The translations under genes and the position numbers were made by a program. From positions 744,001 through 808,000 of the forward strand of contig NZ_OY761461.1 in the NCBI RefSeq assembly GCF_963664555.1: a DNA stretch of 64,000 nucleotides, given 5' to 3'. Below the pieces are notes generated by a model. That model did no database searches. It was not told the DNA's origin and worked only from the letters and a program-made list of their open reading frames with translations. The stretch comes from Labilibaculum sp. Lineage in GTDB: Bacteria; Bacteroidota; Bacteroidia; Bacteroidales; Marinifilaceae. Shown here piece after piece: positions 48,501-55,272 of this stretch. Numbering within the stretch: the first letter of the stretch is position 1; every line of letters begins with the position of its first letter.

Positions 48501-48867
48501 TGATAATGAACGTAGGATGCTTGTCGGAATTTAAACGGTTCAGACATTCGGCACGAAGAATAATGTTCGAACTGTCAGTTTTCTCATATTGAACGGAACG
48601 TTTGAAGGAAGATGGGAAGAACAAAACGGTATCTTCATCAAGCAGATTGCACAGATCATTGTAAAAATAGGCGGCCTCCTCCTTATCGTTAAACAGTAAG
48701 ATGTGAGGGTGCTTGCCTGGTGTAATAGCGGCAAGCAACAAGGGAAGCGAAGAACCAACCAAACCTTTTAGGTGAAGCTGAAACTTTGACTGTTGTTCCA
48801 GGTATTTTTCAATGCTGTATCGGGCAGGATGCTCCGAGAAAATTTGTATAAGTTGTTTTAGTTCCAA
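45517..48867 (-). CDS. mfd: Transcription-repair coupling factor Mfd
   Basis: The product has 1116 residues. Mfd removes RNA polymerase stalled at DNA lesions and recruits UvrA. The UvrB-like N-terminal part (~1-350) includes VEPGQYSIRGSIIDIF. The RNA polymerase-interacting CarD-like domain (~420-480) has HPGDYIVHSDHGIGRF. The RecG-like helicase has the Walker A loop CGDVGFGKTEIAIRAA (~582) and the DEEQ box IIDEEQKFGV (~686), and the TRCF C-terminal domain closes the protein. Length fits the family. A candidate promoter lies just upstream. Confidence 0.96.
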   Translation of the reverse strand: MELKQLIQIFSEHPARYSIEKYLEQQSKFQLHLKGLVGSSLPLLLAAITPGKHPHILLFNDKEEAAYFYNDLCNLLDEDTVLFFPSSFKRSVQYEKTDSSNIILRAECLNRLNSDKHPTFIITFPEAIVEKVISKAQLEENTLTIKVGEKLSPEFVEEVLVDYEFERADFVVEPGQYSIRGSIIDIFSFSDEHPFRIDFFGEEVDSIRMFNVENQLSIEKLNSVDIIPNIQESLLKDSRISFLSFVPGNAVFWCRNLQFSCDRIQSIYESTIEKVPFMQMGEDSVATKDYLINSKEFLNQLSDFSTLEFGQKFFLVAQEELHFNQNPQPAFNKNFELLGQHLLNNNAKAESNYILSDNPKQIERIHNIFEDQGIEVEFQDVNHTLHEGFSDKDLRISIFTDHQIFDRYHKFQLKNSTVHKAKEVVTLKEINRLHPGDYIVHSDHGIGRFGGLQLIDTNGKPQEVIRLVYKDNDILYVSLHSLHKISKYKGKDGSAPKIYKLGNGTWQKLKEKTKGKVKDIAKDLIALYAKRKSEKGFSFSPDTYMQQELEASFIYEDTPDQVKATIATKEGMESPYPMDRLVCGDVGFGKTEIAIRAAFKAVADNKQVAILVPTTILAFQHFKTFNDRLKNFPCTVDYISRMRTSKDQKQILKNLKAGQTDIIIGTHRIIGKDVEFKDLGLLIIDEEQKFGVSVKEKLKQFKVNVDTLTLTATPIPRTLQFSLLGARDLSIINTPPPNRYPIVTEIHNFNEDIIREAITYEVERNGQVFFIHNRVQNIKDVEAMIQRTVPGVSTVIAHGQMDGPKLEKIMLDFIRGDFDVLIATTIIESGLDIPNANTIIINNGQNFGLSELHQLRGRVGRSNKKAFCYLLTPPHDSMTQEARQRLQAIENFSELGSGFNIAMQDLDIRGAGNLLGGEQSGFIADIGYETYHKILNEALLELKENEFKDVFEDEKKEEGKNVLRFISECQIDTDLEILFPEKYVESISERIRLYRELDNIQTEEEIKTFESQLKDRFGDLPEPCLELLDVVRLRWISLDLGIEKIILKKGKLVLYFISDQDSAFYKSAQFSKVLQFLQTQVVPCKMKEAKNRLSLSFEKIKNIKKASEILALMNEI

Positions 48868-48894
48868 ACCCTTGTCCTTTTATTATTTGATTCG

Positions 48895-48923
48895 CAAATT
48901 TAGGGAAAATATTTTAGGGACAA
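48895..48923 (-). promoter_or_regulatory. Candidate promoter of mfd
   Basis: On the minus strand, TTG (48923-48921) is followed by an 18-bp spacer and TAAATTTG (48902-48895), a full match to the -7 element TAnnTTTG. It lies 28 bp ahead of the mfd ATG. The -33 half falls in the 21-bp repeat array. Confidence 0.45.
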
Positions 48924-48983
48924 GTTAAAAGTGCCAAGAACCAAGTAACAAGTGGAAAGAACCAAGTATAAAGTAGGCAAAAG
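48921..48983. repeat. 21-bp tandem repeat, three units
   Basis: Three imperfect 21-bp units start at 48921, 48942 and 48963, each beginning CAAGT and sharing an AAGT core. The middle one contains TAACAAGTGG, the same 10-mer found at 3989. The array lies between mfd and the VOC gene. Confidence 0.7.
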
Positions 48984-49045
48984 GAAATGTCGTTGGTTTG
49001 ATAGGATGCACATTTGTTGCTTTTAAGTAAAAAAAATAAAGGGAT

Positions 49046-49516
49046 ATGAAATTTCATTCGTCAGTACTATTTGTAAAGGATATCGAAAGATCAAAAGATT
49101 TCTACATTCGTGTACTTAATCAGGAAATAGAACATGATTTTGGAAAGAATGTGATATTTAAGAGTGGTTTAACGATTTGGGAACCGGCACCAAATCATAT
49201 TATTGAGAAAGAGTTGAACACAAAAGGTGATTTGAATCGATTCGAATTGTATTTTGAAACGGAGTTGCTTGAAGAGTTTTGTGAGAGACTGAAAATGAAA
49301 AAAACAGTGTTTTTACATGAAATTCATAAAGAATCCTGGGGGCAAAGGTCCATTCGTTTTTTTGATCCCGACAATCATCTGATTGAAGTGGGAGAGCCTA
49401 TGGAAGTATTTGTGATGAATATGAAAAACGAAGGACTTTCTATAAAACAAATTGCACGAAAAAGTGGAATACCACCTGAAACTGTTGAGACTATAATTTT
49501 AAGATTAAAAAAATAA
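49046..49516 (+). CDS. VOC-family protein with helix-turn-helix-like tail
   Basis: The product has 156 residues. The first ~115 form a single glyoxalase/bleomycin-resistance (VOC) module (FHSSVLFVKDIERSKDFYIRVLNQEIEHDFG... RFELYFETELL... SIRFFDPDNHLIEVGEPME). The last ~30 (GLSIKQIARKSGIPPETVETIILRLKK) look like a small winged or Rpn-type helical segment. The substrate is unknown. The YciI gene follows after seven bases, so the two are likely co-transcribed. Confidence 0.82.
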   Translation: MKFHSSVLFVKDIERSKDFYIRVLNQEIEHDFGKNVIFKSGLTIWEPAPNHIIEKELNTKGDLNRFELYFETELLEEFCERLKMKKTVFLHEIHKESWGQRSIRFFDPDNHLIEVGEPMEVFVMNMKNEGLSIKQIARKSGIPPETVETIILRLKK

Positions 49517-49523
49517 TAAAATC

Positions 49524-49814
49524 ATGTTTATCATTTCATTAACCTACAAAGTACCTATCGAAAAGGTAGAAGAAGAATTGAACAATCACGTTCAGTATTT
49601 AAAAGAGCAGTATGCTTTGGGAAATTTTCAGGCCTCGGGCAGAAAAGTTCCGAGAACAGGAGGCGTAATACTTTCAACAGTGAAGGATAAAAAACAATTG
49701 GAAGAAATTCTGGCTAAAGATCCTTTTCACAAAAATGATTTAGCAGATTATGCAATCACTGAATTTATCCCCAGCATGACGAGCGACGAGTTAACTTGTT
49801 TGCTGGAGGTTTAA
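49524..49814 (+). CDS. YciI-family protein
   Basis: The product has 96 residues and fits the YciI (DUF1330-like ferredoxin-fold) family: MFIISLTYKVPIEKVEEELNNHVQYLKEQYALGNF and LAKDPFHKNDLADYAITEF, with the conserved His and Asp. YciI proteins are small putative enzymes of unknown substrate. It is translated after the VOC gene, and its stop is two bases from the convergent secreted-protein gene. Confidence 0.85.
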   Translation: MFIISLTYKVPIEKVEEELNNHVQYLKEQYALGNFQASGRKVPRTGGVILSTVKDKKQLEEILAKDPFHKNDLADYAITEFIPSMTSDELTCLLEV

Positions 49815-49815
49815 T

Positions 49816-50400
49816 TTAAAATCCATAACCGACAGGGCCGTATCCGGGAACACTAACATAGCCGCGGGTATTGCCCTGATCGGAATTGCCGGCACTAAAG
49901 CGGGTTGACCAGAAATTATCTCCGCCACTGCCTTGTCCCATATAATAGTTCTGCTGAGCAGCCAAATACAAATTAACAGTAGGAATTGGATTGCCCTCGT
50001 AACCGGCATTCCCCAGATCATCGAACCAGTAAAAGCCTGGTTGAATGTAATAACCCAATACATAGCTCCACACCAACCATTCGTTCTCGGGCAGTTCCCG
50101 CCCGTTAACAACTACACTTGTATTGCCGGCAGATGCGTCTGATTTTAATTCCCCAAAATCGTGTCCGGGCAGCATAAATCCGAAAGAAGCATAACCAACA
50201 ACTCCATACAAACCACTTTTGCTGTCGTACCAGTAATTTCCTGCTTTGGGTTTTAGGCCATATTCATTTTCAAGATTGGTAAGTTGAGTTTCATTCAGCT
50301 CAATATCATTAATAATGACTTTCCCGTTTTGACTGAAAGCAATAAGGGGAACCGTAAATAGAAACAGGCTTATTAAGAGTTTGTAAACTGTATTTTTCAT
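49816..50400 (-). CDS. Secreted protein of unknown function
   Basis: The product has 194 residues from the ATG at 50400, giving a signal peptide (MKNTVYKLLISLFLFTVPLIAFSQ). The body is rich in Gly, Tyr, Trp and Asn, with two related aromatic segments, YWYDSKSGLYGVVGYASFGF (~45-70) and PGFYWFDDLGNAGYEGNP (~125-145). The tail is Gly- and Ser-rich with no T9SS domain. I do not recognise a family. Confidence 0.72.
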   Translation of the reverse strand: MKNTVYKLLISLFLFTVPLIAFSQNGKVIINDIELNETQLTNLENEYGLKPKAGNYWYDSKSGLYGVVGYASFGFMLPGHDFGELKSDASAGNTSVVVNGRELPENEWLVWSYVLGYYIQPGFYWFDDLGNAGYEGNPIPTVNLYLAAQQNYYMGQGSGGDNFWSTRFSAGNSDQGNTRGYVSVPGYGPVGYGF

Positions 50401-50767
50401 TGTTTTTGATATTGATTTATTCACGAATTGGATTTAAAATATACATATGTGTGCGAAGAGAATTGGAAGCAATGTAGGGTGCTTGTGTAAAATTACAACA
50501 AAGATGATGGAGTGTCAATAGCTTGCTGATGAGACTTGATGAGTGTTTAAAATGGAGTTGTGAAAAATAATACAGAGAATTATGTGTATTTTAATAATCG
50601 AATTGTTAAATTTAAAAATTCGATCATAAAAAATAATATAGAAGAATTGAGTGGGATCAGAGATGATTGGTGAGTTTGAAGAGCTTGATGATAGTTTATG
50701 ATCCGTATAGGTAGGAACAATTTACAAAAATAATACAGAGAATTAGTTTCACTAAAATCAACATAAA
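50401..50767. other. Repeat-containing intergenic region
   Basis: The 20-mer aaaaataatacagagaatta occurs exactly at 50563-50582 and 50726-50745, and a degenerate third copy lies near 50628. An inverted repeat ATCGAATT (50597-50604) / AATTCGAT (50617-50624) sits between them. I see no gene. Confidence 0.6.
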
Positions 50768-51433
50768 ATGGCAAAACTATTAAACGACAAAATGTCGTCG
50801 CAGGTACACATTAACAATTCGAATCGCCATACCAGGCTTTGTAAACAAACCAAAGGAGCAGAAGGTTTAGCAGAGGCAATAGCCCCTAAAATTATTGTTT
50901 TAAAAGAAAAAAGAGACGAAACCGATAAAAAGAGGGAATTGTACGATGCTGCTCATGATGATTTGATGCTGAGAGATGCGGTATTGGACGATAGCATTCG
51001 AAACGTGGCCGATGTGGCCAAACAATACGACCGTAACAATCCGGGACGACCTGTTTTTACTATGTTATTTCCCGATGGGAAGTATTCCGACATTGTACGT
51101 GCACCATTTGCCAAAGAAGTTGATAAGGCTAATCAAATTGCTGAACGTATTAAAGCCTTAGGCGAAGAGCACGTTTTGGCGGTACAATATGCGCCACTTA
51201 CCAGAGCCATTGCCGAAGTGCGCACAGCAATATCCAACAAGCAACAAGCCAAAACCAATGTAGAAATGGCTGTGGCAAACGAAGGATTGGCTCAGGCCGA
51301 TTTGCGCAAACAATACGAATTCAATTATCTGGATGCGGTAAAGTTGTTTGGCAGGAAATATGCCGACCGTTTGTTCCCCAGAACGGTATCGAAAGCAAAG
51401 GTTGAGGAAGAGGTTGCTGCTCCCGAAGTGTAA
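50768..51433 (+). CDS. Uncharacterised cytoplasmic helical protein
   Basis: The product has 221 residues, no signal peptide and no membrane segment. It is mostly charged helices (IIVLKEKRDETDKKRELYDAAHDDLMLRD, LTRAIAEVRTAISNKQQAKTNVEMAVANEGLAQADLRKQYEFNY) with a Pro/Gly loop (YDRNNPGRPVFTMLFPDGKYSDIVRAPF). It looks like a coiled-coil protein; I do not recognise the family. Its base composition is higher in GC than its neighbours: 28 of 60 bases at 50941-51000, against 14 of 60 at 51841-51900. A 42-bp repeat array follows it directly. Confidence 0.75.
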   Translation: MAKLLNDKMSSQVHINNSNRHTRLCKQTKGAEGLAEAIAPKIIVLKEKRDETDKKRELYDAAHDDLMLRDAVLDDSIRNVADVAKQYDRNNPGRPVFTMLFPDGKYSDIVRAPFAKEVDKANQIAERIKALGEEHVLAVQYAPLTRAIAEVRTAISNKQQAKTNVEMAVANEGLAQADLRKQYEFNYLDAVKLFGRKYADRLFPRTVSKAKVEEEVAAPEV

Positions 51434-51453
51434 TCCGATTGTAAATACAGAAA

Positions 51454-51750
51454 AGTATGCGCTGCAAGTCTGCAGCGTTTACTTTTTTTCGGTGGAATAT
51501 AGTACGCAGGCTTGTAAAGCCAACTCTACCGAAATCGAATAGTTGCTGCATGCCTGCAGAACATGTTCGATTGTAGTAAAATAGGGTAAACATGCTTGCA
51601 TACACCATTTCACAGCTGTCGAATAGTTGCTGCACGCCTGCAAAGCACATTTTACCGGGAAAAAACAGTTGCTGCAGGCATGTAGAAATAGCTCTACCGA
51701 AATGGGGAGGTGTTTGCAGGCTTGCAGGGCTGGTTTTCTAAGAAAAAGAA
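51454..51750. repeat. 42-bp imperfect tandem repeat array, seven units
   Basis: The anchor cores (gctgca or variants) fall at 51461, 51503, 51545, 51587, 51629, 51671 and 51713, exactly 42 bp apart. The central shared words are TAGTTGCTGCA, GCCTGCAGAACA and CTACCGAAAT. Units differ at 20-50% of positions. The period equals 14 codons; on the minus strand one frame stays open through most of the array (51321-51737, first ATG at 51650), giving a 14-residue pattern with QQLF, but it lacks a convincing start. The array sits between the helical protein gene and the next ORF. Confidence 0.85.
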
Positions 51751-51776
51751 CATTAAAAACTTAAAATAATTTAATC

Positions 51777-52205
51777 ATGGTAGAAGTAAATTTAAAACTC
51801 ATCAATAACTATGTAAATACTAAGTATGGAGATATTAGAGGAGTAATTGAAATAGATGGATTTGATAATATATCGTCTATTTATAAATTATGTGAAGATC
51901 ACAGATACAAAACAGATGATAAATTTATTGTAGGTTTTGGTTTGGAAGAGACAACAACTAATGGAGTAGGTCGAAAAGAACAAGTTGTATGTAATATATT
52001 GTTTTTATTCCAGAGTGAATACGGTGATAACTACGATGAAATAAAAGCGAAATTAATTCGGAAGGATAAATTGAAAGTGCATAAAAAGAGCTTTTTAATA
52101 AGTTATACTGATTTAAACAAATACATTAAACGCTATGACTTTATGGCAATAACAGAGATGTTGAATGGAGTTAGACAGATTGAGGTTGAAGACGTATATG
52201 AATAG
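51777..52205 (+). CDS. Uncharacterised AT-rich small protein
   Basis: The product has 142 residues with no signal peptide or membrane segment. It alternates predicted strands and helices (VNLKLINNYVNTKYGDIRGVIEIDGFDNISSIY; ILFLFQSEYGDNYDEIKAKLIRKDKL). I do not recognise a family. The DNA is strongly AT-rich compared with the flanking genes, a sign of separate origin. It is 29 bp ahead of the RNase H gene and may be co-transcribed with it. Confidence 0.6.
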   Translation: MVEVNLKLINNYVNTKYGDIRGVIEIDGFDNISSIYKLCEDHRYKTDDKFIVGFGLEETTTNGVGRKEQVVCNILFLFQSEYGDNYDEIKAKLIRKDKLKVHKKSFLISYTDLNKYIKRYDFMAITEMLNGVRQIEVEDVYE

Positions 52206-52234
52206 AAGTTTGATGGTTAGATTATAATAATAAA

Positions 52235-52867
52235 ATGGCAAAGAAGAAGTTTTACGTTGTTTGGAAAGGAAGAGAAACTGGAGTATTTGATAACTGGGAA
52301 GAATGTACTAATCAAATACACAGTTTTAAAGATGCAAAATATAAATCTTTTAAAACAAAGGAAGAGGCGCAAGTAGCATTTAAGGGAAAATATGAAGATT
52401 ATAAAGGTAAAGATGTGTGTAAGGTTGAGTTGAGTACTGAAGAGCTTGAAAAAATTGGGCAACCAAATTTAGACTCGATTTCTGTTGATGCGGCATGTAG
52501 TGGAAACCCAGGGCTAATGGAATACCAAGGAGTTGAAACTAAAACAAAAAAACTAATCTTTAAACAGGGAGTGTTTGAGGATTCAACAAATAATATTGGT
52601 GAATTTTTAGCATTGGTACATGCTTTAGCGCATATGAAGAAAGTTAATGATAAGAGACCTATATACTCAGATAGTTCAATTGCAATAGCTTGGGTTAGAG
52701 ATAGAGTTGTAAGGACTAAGAATCCACAAACTGCTAAAAATACAAAATCTTCTGAAATGATTCAAAGAGCACTTGTGTGGTTGGATGAAAATGAAATACC
52801 AAATGAAATACTAAAATGGGAAACTAAGGCATGGGGAGAGATTCCTGCTGATTTTGGAAGAAAATAA
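52235..52867 (+). CDS. Ribonuclease HI with viroplasmin domain
   Basis: The product has 210 residues. The N-terminal ~50 form a viroplasmin/caulimovirus-type domain (KKFYVVWKGRETGVFDNWEECTNQIHSFKDAKYKSFKTKEEA), which binds RNA-DNA hybrids. The RNase H fold has the acidic catalytic set: Asp in VDAACSGNPG, Glu in NIGEFLALVHAL, Asp in YSDSSIAIAW, and a late Asp in GEIPADFGRK. It cuts RNA in RNA/DNA hybrids. A terminator hairpin follows 51 bp later. Confidence 0.9.
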   Translation: MAKKKFYVVWKGRETGVFDNWEECTNQIHSFKDAKYKSFKTKEEAQVAFKGKYEDYKGKDVCKVELSTEELEKIGQPNLDSISVDAACSGNPGLMEYQGVETKTKKLIFKQGVFEDSTNNIGEFLALVHALAHMKKVNDKRPIYSDSSIAIAWVRDRVVRTKNPQTAKNTKSSEMIQRALVWLDENEIPNEILKWETKAWGEIPADFGRK

Positions 52868-52918
52868 AGGTATTTGGAATTAATACTGAAATAGAATATT
52901 TGCAGTAGGATCAGAAAC

Positions 52919-52950
52919 AAAAGCCACTTCCCAATTGGAAAGTGGCTTTT
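52919..52950 (+). terminator. Terminator after the RNase H gene
   Basis: AAAAGCCACTT pairs with AAGTGGCTTTT around a 10-nt interior region, followed by a T-rich stretch. Its stem is nearly the same as that of the hairpin at 53813. Confidence 0.8.
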
Positions 52951-53200
52951 GTTTTGTGGAGTGTTACAATAATTTCTTCTGTAAATTCGGTTTAAAGCAT
53001 CATAGTTTAGGCATTCATTATTATACTTGATTGTAAATAATGTTTACTTTCGTAAAAATTTTATGGATAATAGTATTGCTTAAGGCTTACAGGCAGGCAA
53101 GGTGTTTTTCTCTAAAATAGTAACGATGAAATTAAATTAAGATAACCTTTTGGCATCTCTTACAAAATGGAGTGAGACCATTCAACAAAATAGATAAAAT
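52951..53200. other. Intergenic region before the scramblase-like gene
   Basis: AT-rich with no gene. TACTTTCG at 53045-53052 resembles a -7 element, but no partner is well spaced. Confidence 0.35.
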
Positions 53201-53788
53201 ATGAATCCAATTTTAAGTCGAAATTCATTTTTCGTGAAGGAACATGTTGGCATGTTCAAAGCAGCAAATAATTTTGATATTTTCAATCCTGAAAATCAGG
53301 AAATGATAATGACCTGCAGGGAAGAAAAACTTGGTTTTTTCACCAAGATGCTTCGCTTTACTGATTACAAGAGAATGACTCCTTTTAATATTGAAATTAA
53401 AACAGTTTCAGGTGAAAAAGTACTAACAATAAAACGAGGTGTTTCATTCTTCTTGTCTACAGTTGAAGTTTTTGATGAGAATGATAATTTATTGGGAAAA
53501 TTCAAACAAAAATTTTTCTCAATAGGTGGCAAATTTGATGTTATTGATTCTACTGAAAATATTTTGTGCACTCTTAAAGGAAAATGGACCAGCTGGGATT
53601 TTAAATTCAGTAAAGGGGAAACAGAGTTTGCTCATGTAAGTAAAAAATGGGCTGGAATTGGCAAGGAATTGTTTACATCAGCAGATAATTATATGTTGGC
53701 GATTGATGAGAAAGTGACTGCAGATAATCCGATGAGAATTCTTATTCTTGCCGCGGTAATGTGTATTGATATGGTTTTAAAAGAATAA
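53201..53788 (+). CDS. LURP-one / phospholipid scramblase-like protein
   Basis: The product has 195 residues. It shows the tubby-like beta-barrel pattern of LOR/scramblase proteins: NSFFVKEHVGMFKAANNFDIFNPENQEM at the start, IKRGVSFFLSTVEVFDENDNLLGKFKQKFF, a FDVIDSTENILCTLKGKW turn and a late helix (PMRILILAAVMCIDMVLK). Bacterial members have no proven activity; lipid scrambling is not shown. Flanked by two similar terminators. Confidence 0.75.
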   Translation: MNPILSRNSFFVKEHVGMFKAANNFDIFNPENQEMIMTCREEKLGFFTKMLRFTDYKRMTPFNIEIKTVSGEKVLTIKRGVSFFLSTVEVFDENDNLLGKFKQKFFSIGGKFDVIDSTENILCTLKGKWTSWDFKFSKGETEFAHVSKKWAGIGKELFTSADNYMLAIDEKVTADNPMRILILAAVMCIDMVLKE

Positions 53789-53812
53789 GCGACCAATAAG
53801 TAAAGAAAACAA

Positions 53813-53850
53813 AAAGCCACTTTCCATACGGAAAGTGGCTTTATTTTTTT
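53813..53850 (+). terminator. Terminator after the scramblase-like gene
   Basis: AAAGCCACTTTCC pairs perfectly with GGAAAGTGGCTTT around ATAC and is followed by a T-run. Confidence 0.88.
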
Positions 53851-53851
53851 G

Positions 53852-53886
53852 ATCTCACATCTCACATCTCTTATCTAAGATCTCAC
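53852..53886. repeat. Heptamer array, five units (ATCTnAn)
   Basis: Five 7-bp units read ATCTCAC, ATCTCAC, ATCTCTT, ATCTAAG and ATCTCAC without gaps. They lie just before the end of fbp. A similar array occurs at 60891. Confidence 0.75.
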
Positions 53887-53897
53887 AACTATTTTTA

Positions 53898-54920
53898 TTA
53901 AATATTGTTGAAAAAGTGTAAAAACTCTTCGGTTTTCTTCACCATATTGGTCGATCCGGTATAAAACGGAACACGTTCGTGAAGCGAAGTAGGTTTAATG
54001 GTTAAAATGCGCTGCGTGCCATCGGTAGCTTTACCGCCGGCTTGTTCAGCAATAAAAGCAATTGGATTGCATTCGTACATCAAACGAAGTTTTCCATTGG
54101 GGTTTTTTCTGGTTTGCGGATAGATAAAAATACCACCGTTCAATAAATTTCGGTGAAAATCAGCCACCAAAGATCCTATGTAGCGGGAAGTGTAGGGGCG
54201 ATTCGATTTTTGATCATATTCCTGACAATACTTAATGTACTTTTTCACACCCATTGGGAAATTGATGTAATTCCCTTCGTTAATGGAATAAATGGTTCCC
54301 GTTTTTGGTGTTCTAATGTTGGGATGCGACAAACAGAATTCACCGATTGATGGATCCAGAGTGAAACCGTTTACCCCTTTTCCGGTGGTGTATACCAACA
54401 TGGTTGACGAACCGTAAATGATATATCCGGCAGCAATTTGCTTGGTTCCTTCCTGAAGAAAATCCTCAATTTTGGCAACTTCTCCCCTGGGTGAAAGACG
54501 TTCGTAAATCGAGAAAATGGTTCCGATGGAAACATTTACATCGATGTTCGATGAGCCGTCAAGCGGATCCATTGCGAAAACATATTTTCCATGTTTACTC
54601 AATTCATCATCAAAAATAATGATTTCTTCGTTTTCTTCCGATGCAACAGCACAGCATTCGCCACAGGCTTTTAAGGCATCAATAAAGTGAGTGTCTGCAA
54701 AAACATCCAGTTTCTGCTGATCTTCTCCTTGTACATTCTGATCTCCATGTTCGCCTAAAATATCAACCAGTCCGGCTTTGTTTACAGCACGGTTTACAAT
54801 TTTAGATGCAATTCCAATATGATGAAGTAACCGGGATAATTCTCCCTTTGCTCCTGCATGATCGGATTGTCTTTGGATGATGAATTGATTTAGGGTTTGA
54901 ACATTGTTGTGTTCAGTCAT
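53898..54920 (-). CDS. fbp: Class 1 fructose-1,6-bisphosphatase
   Basis: The product has 340 residues. It hydrolyses fructose 1,6-bisphosphate in gluconeogenesis. The signature [19 protein letters not shown] holds the metal-binding Asp residues. [12 protein letters not shown] provides the metal-binding Glu pair, [22 protein letters not shown] the phosphate-side strand, and [20 protein letters not shown] the late block. Length is normal for class 1. Its neighbours belong to other pathways. Confidence 0.96.
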   Translation of the reverse strand: MTEHNNVQTLNQFIIQRQSDHAGAKGELSRLLHHIGIASKIVNRAVNKAGLVDILGEHGDQNVQGEDQQKLDVFADTHFIDALKACGECCAVASEENEEIIIFDDELSKHGKYVFAMDPLDGSSNIDVNVSIGTIFSIYERLSPRGEVAKIEDFLQEGTKQIAAGYIIYGSSTMLVYTTGKGVNGFTLDPSIGEFCLSHPNIRTPKTGTIYSINEGNYINFPMGVKKYIKYCQEYDQKSNRPYTSRYIGSLVADFHRNLLNGGIFIYPQTRKNPNGKLRLMYECNPIAFIAEQAGGKATDGTQRILTIKPTSLHERVPFYTGSTNMVKKTEEFLHFFNNI

Positions 54921-55178
54921 TTTTTAAGGCTTTTTGGTTTACATTCATTTGGTGGCATAAAGTTATGCTTTTTTGTGAAATGCCGAAACTCTTATTTCAA
55001 ACGTTTACGACAATTAATTTTAGGTTGCGGAATCTGGGGGCAAAAGGTGTGTGATGAGTGAGGAAAATTCTTATTTGCGATGGGATTAAATGGCTTTTTG
55101 TTTTTTAAGCCTGATTTTTTCTTTTTGCAATTGAAAAATGTGAAAAGAATTAAAGAATAGGCTTTAATTTTTACAAAC
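54921..55178. other. Divergent intergenic region between fbp and aspartate kinase 1
   Basis: AT-rich. No gene or strong hairpin is seen on the fbp side. Confidence 0.35.
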
Positions 55179-55211
55179 TTTGAAATGCTGAAACAATATT
55201 TTGTACCTTCA
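55179..55211 (+). promoter_or_regulatory. Candidate promoter of aspartate kinase 1
   Basis: TTTG at 55179-55182 is followed by a 21-bp spacer and TACCTTCA at 55204-55211, a six-of-eight match to TAnnTTTG. It lies about 60 bp ahead of the ATG. Confidence 0.35.
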
Positions 55212-55272
55212 ATTTTTATTTTGAAATGGGGTTTTAGAATCTTATTTGTAAGAATTATCTAACAGTTTTTTG

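Noticed and set aside
51321..51650. Minus-strand ORF of 109 codons across the 42-bp array
   Set aside because: It overlaps the end of a real gene and lacks a good start; the openness mostly follows from the period being a multiple of three. Kept only as a note on the array.
51454..51750. Possible CRISPR array
   Set aside because: The 42-bp units follow each other with no unique spacers and diverge gradually; no cas gene is near. It is a simple tandem array.
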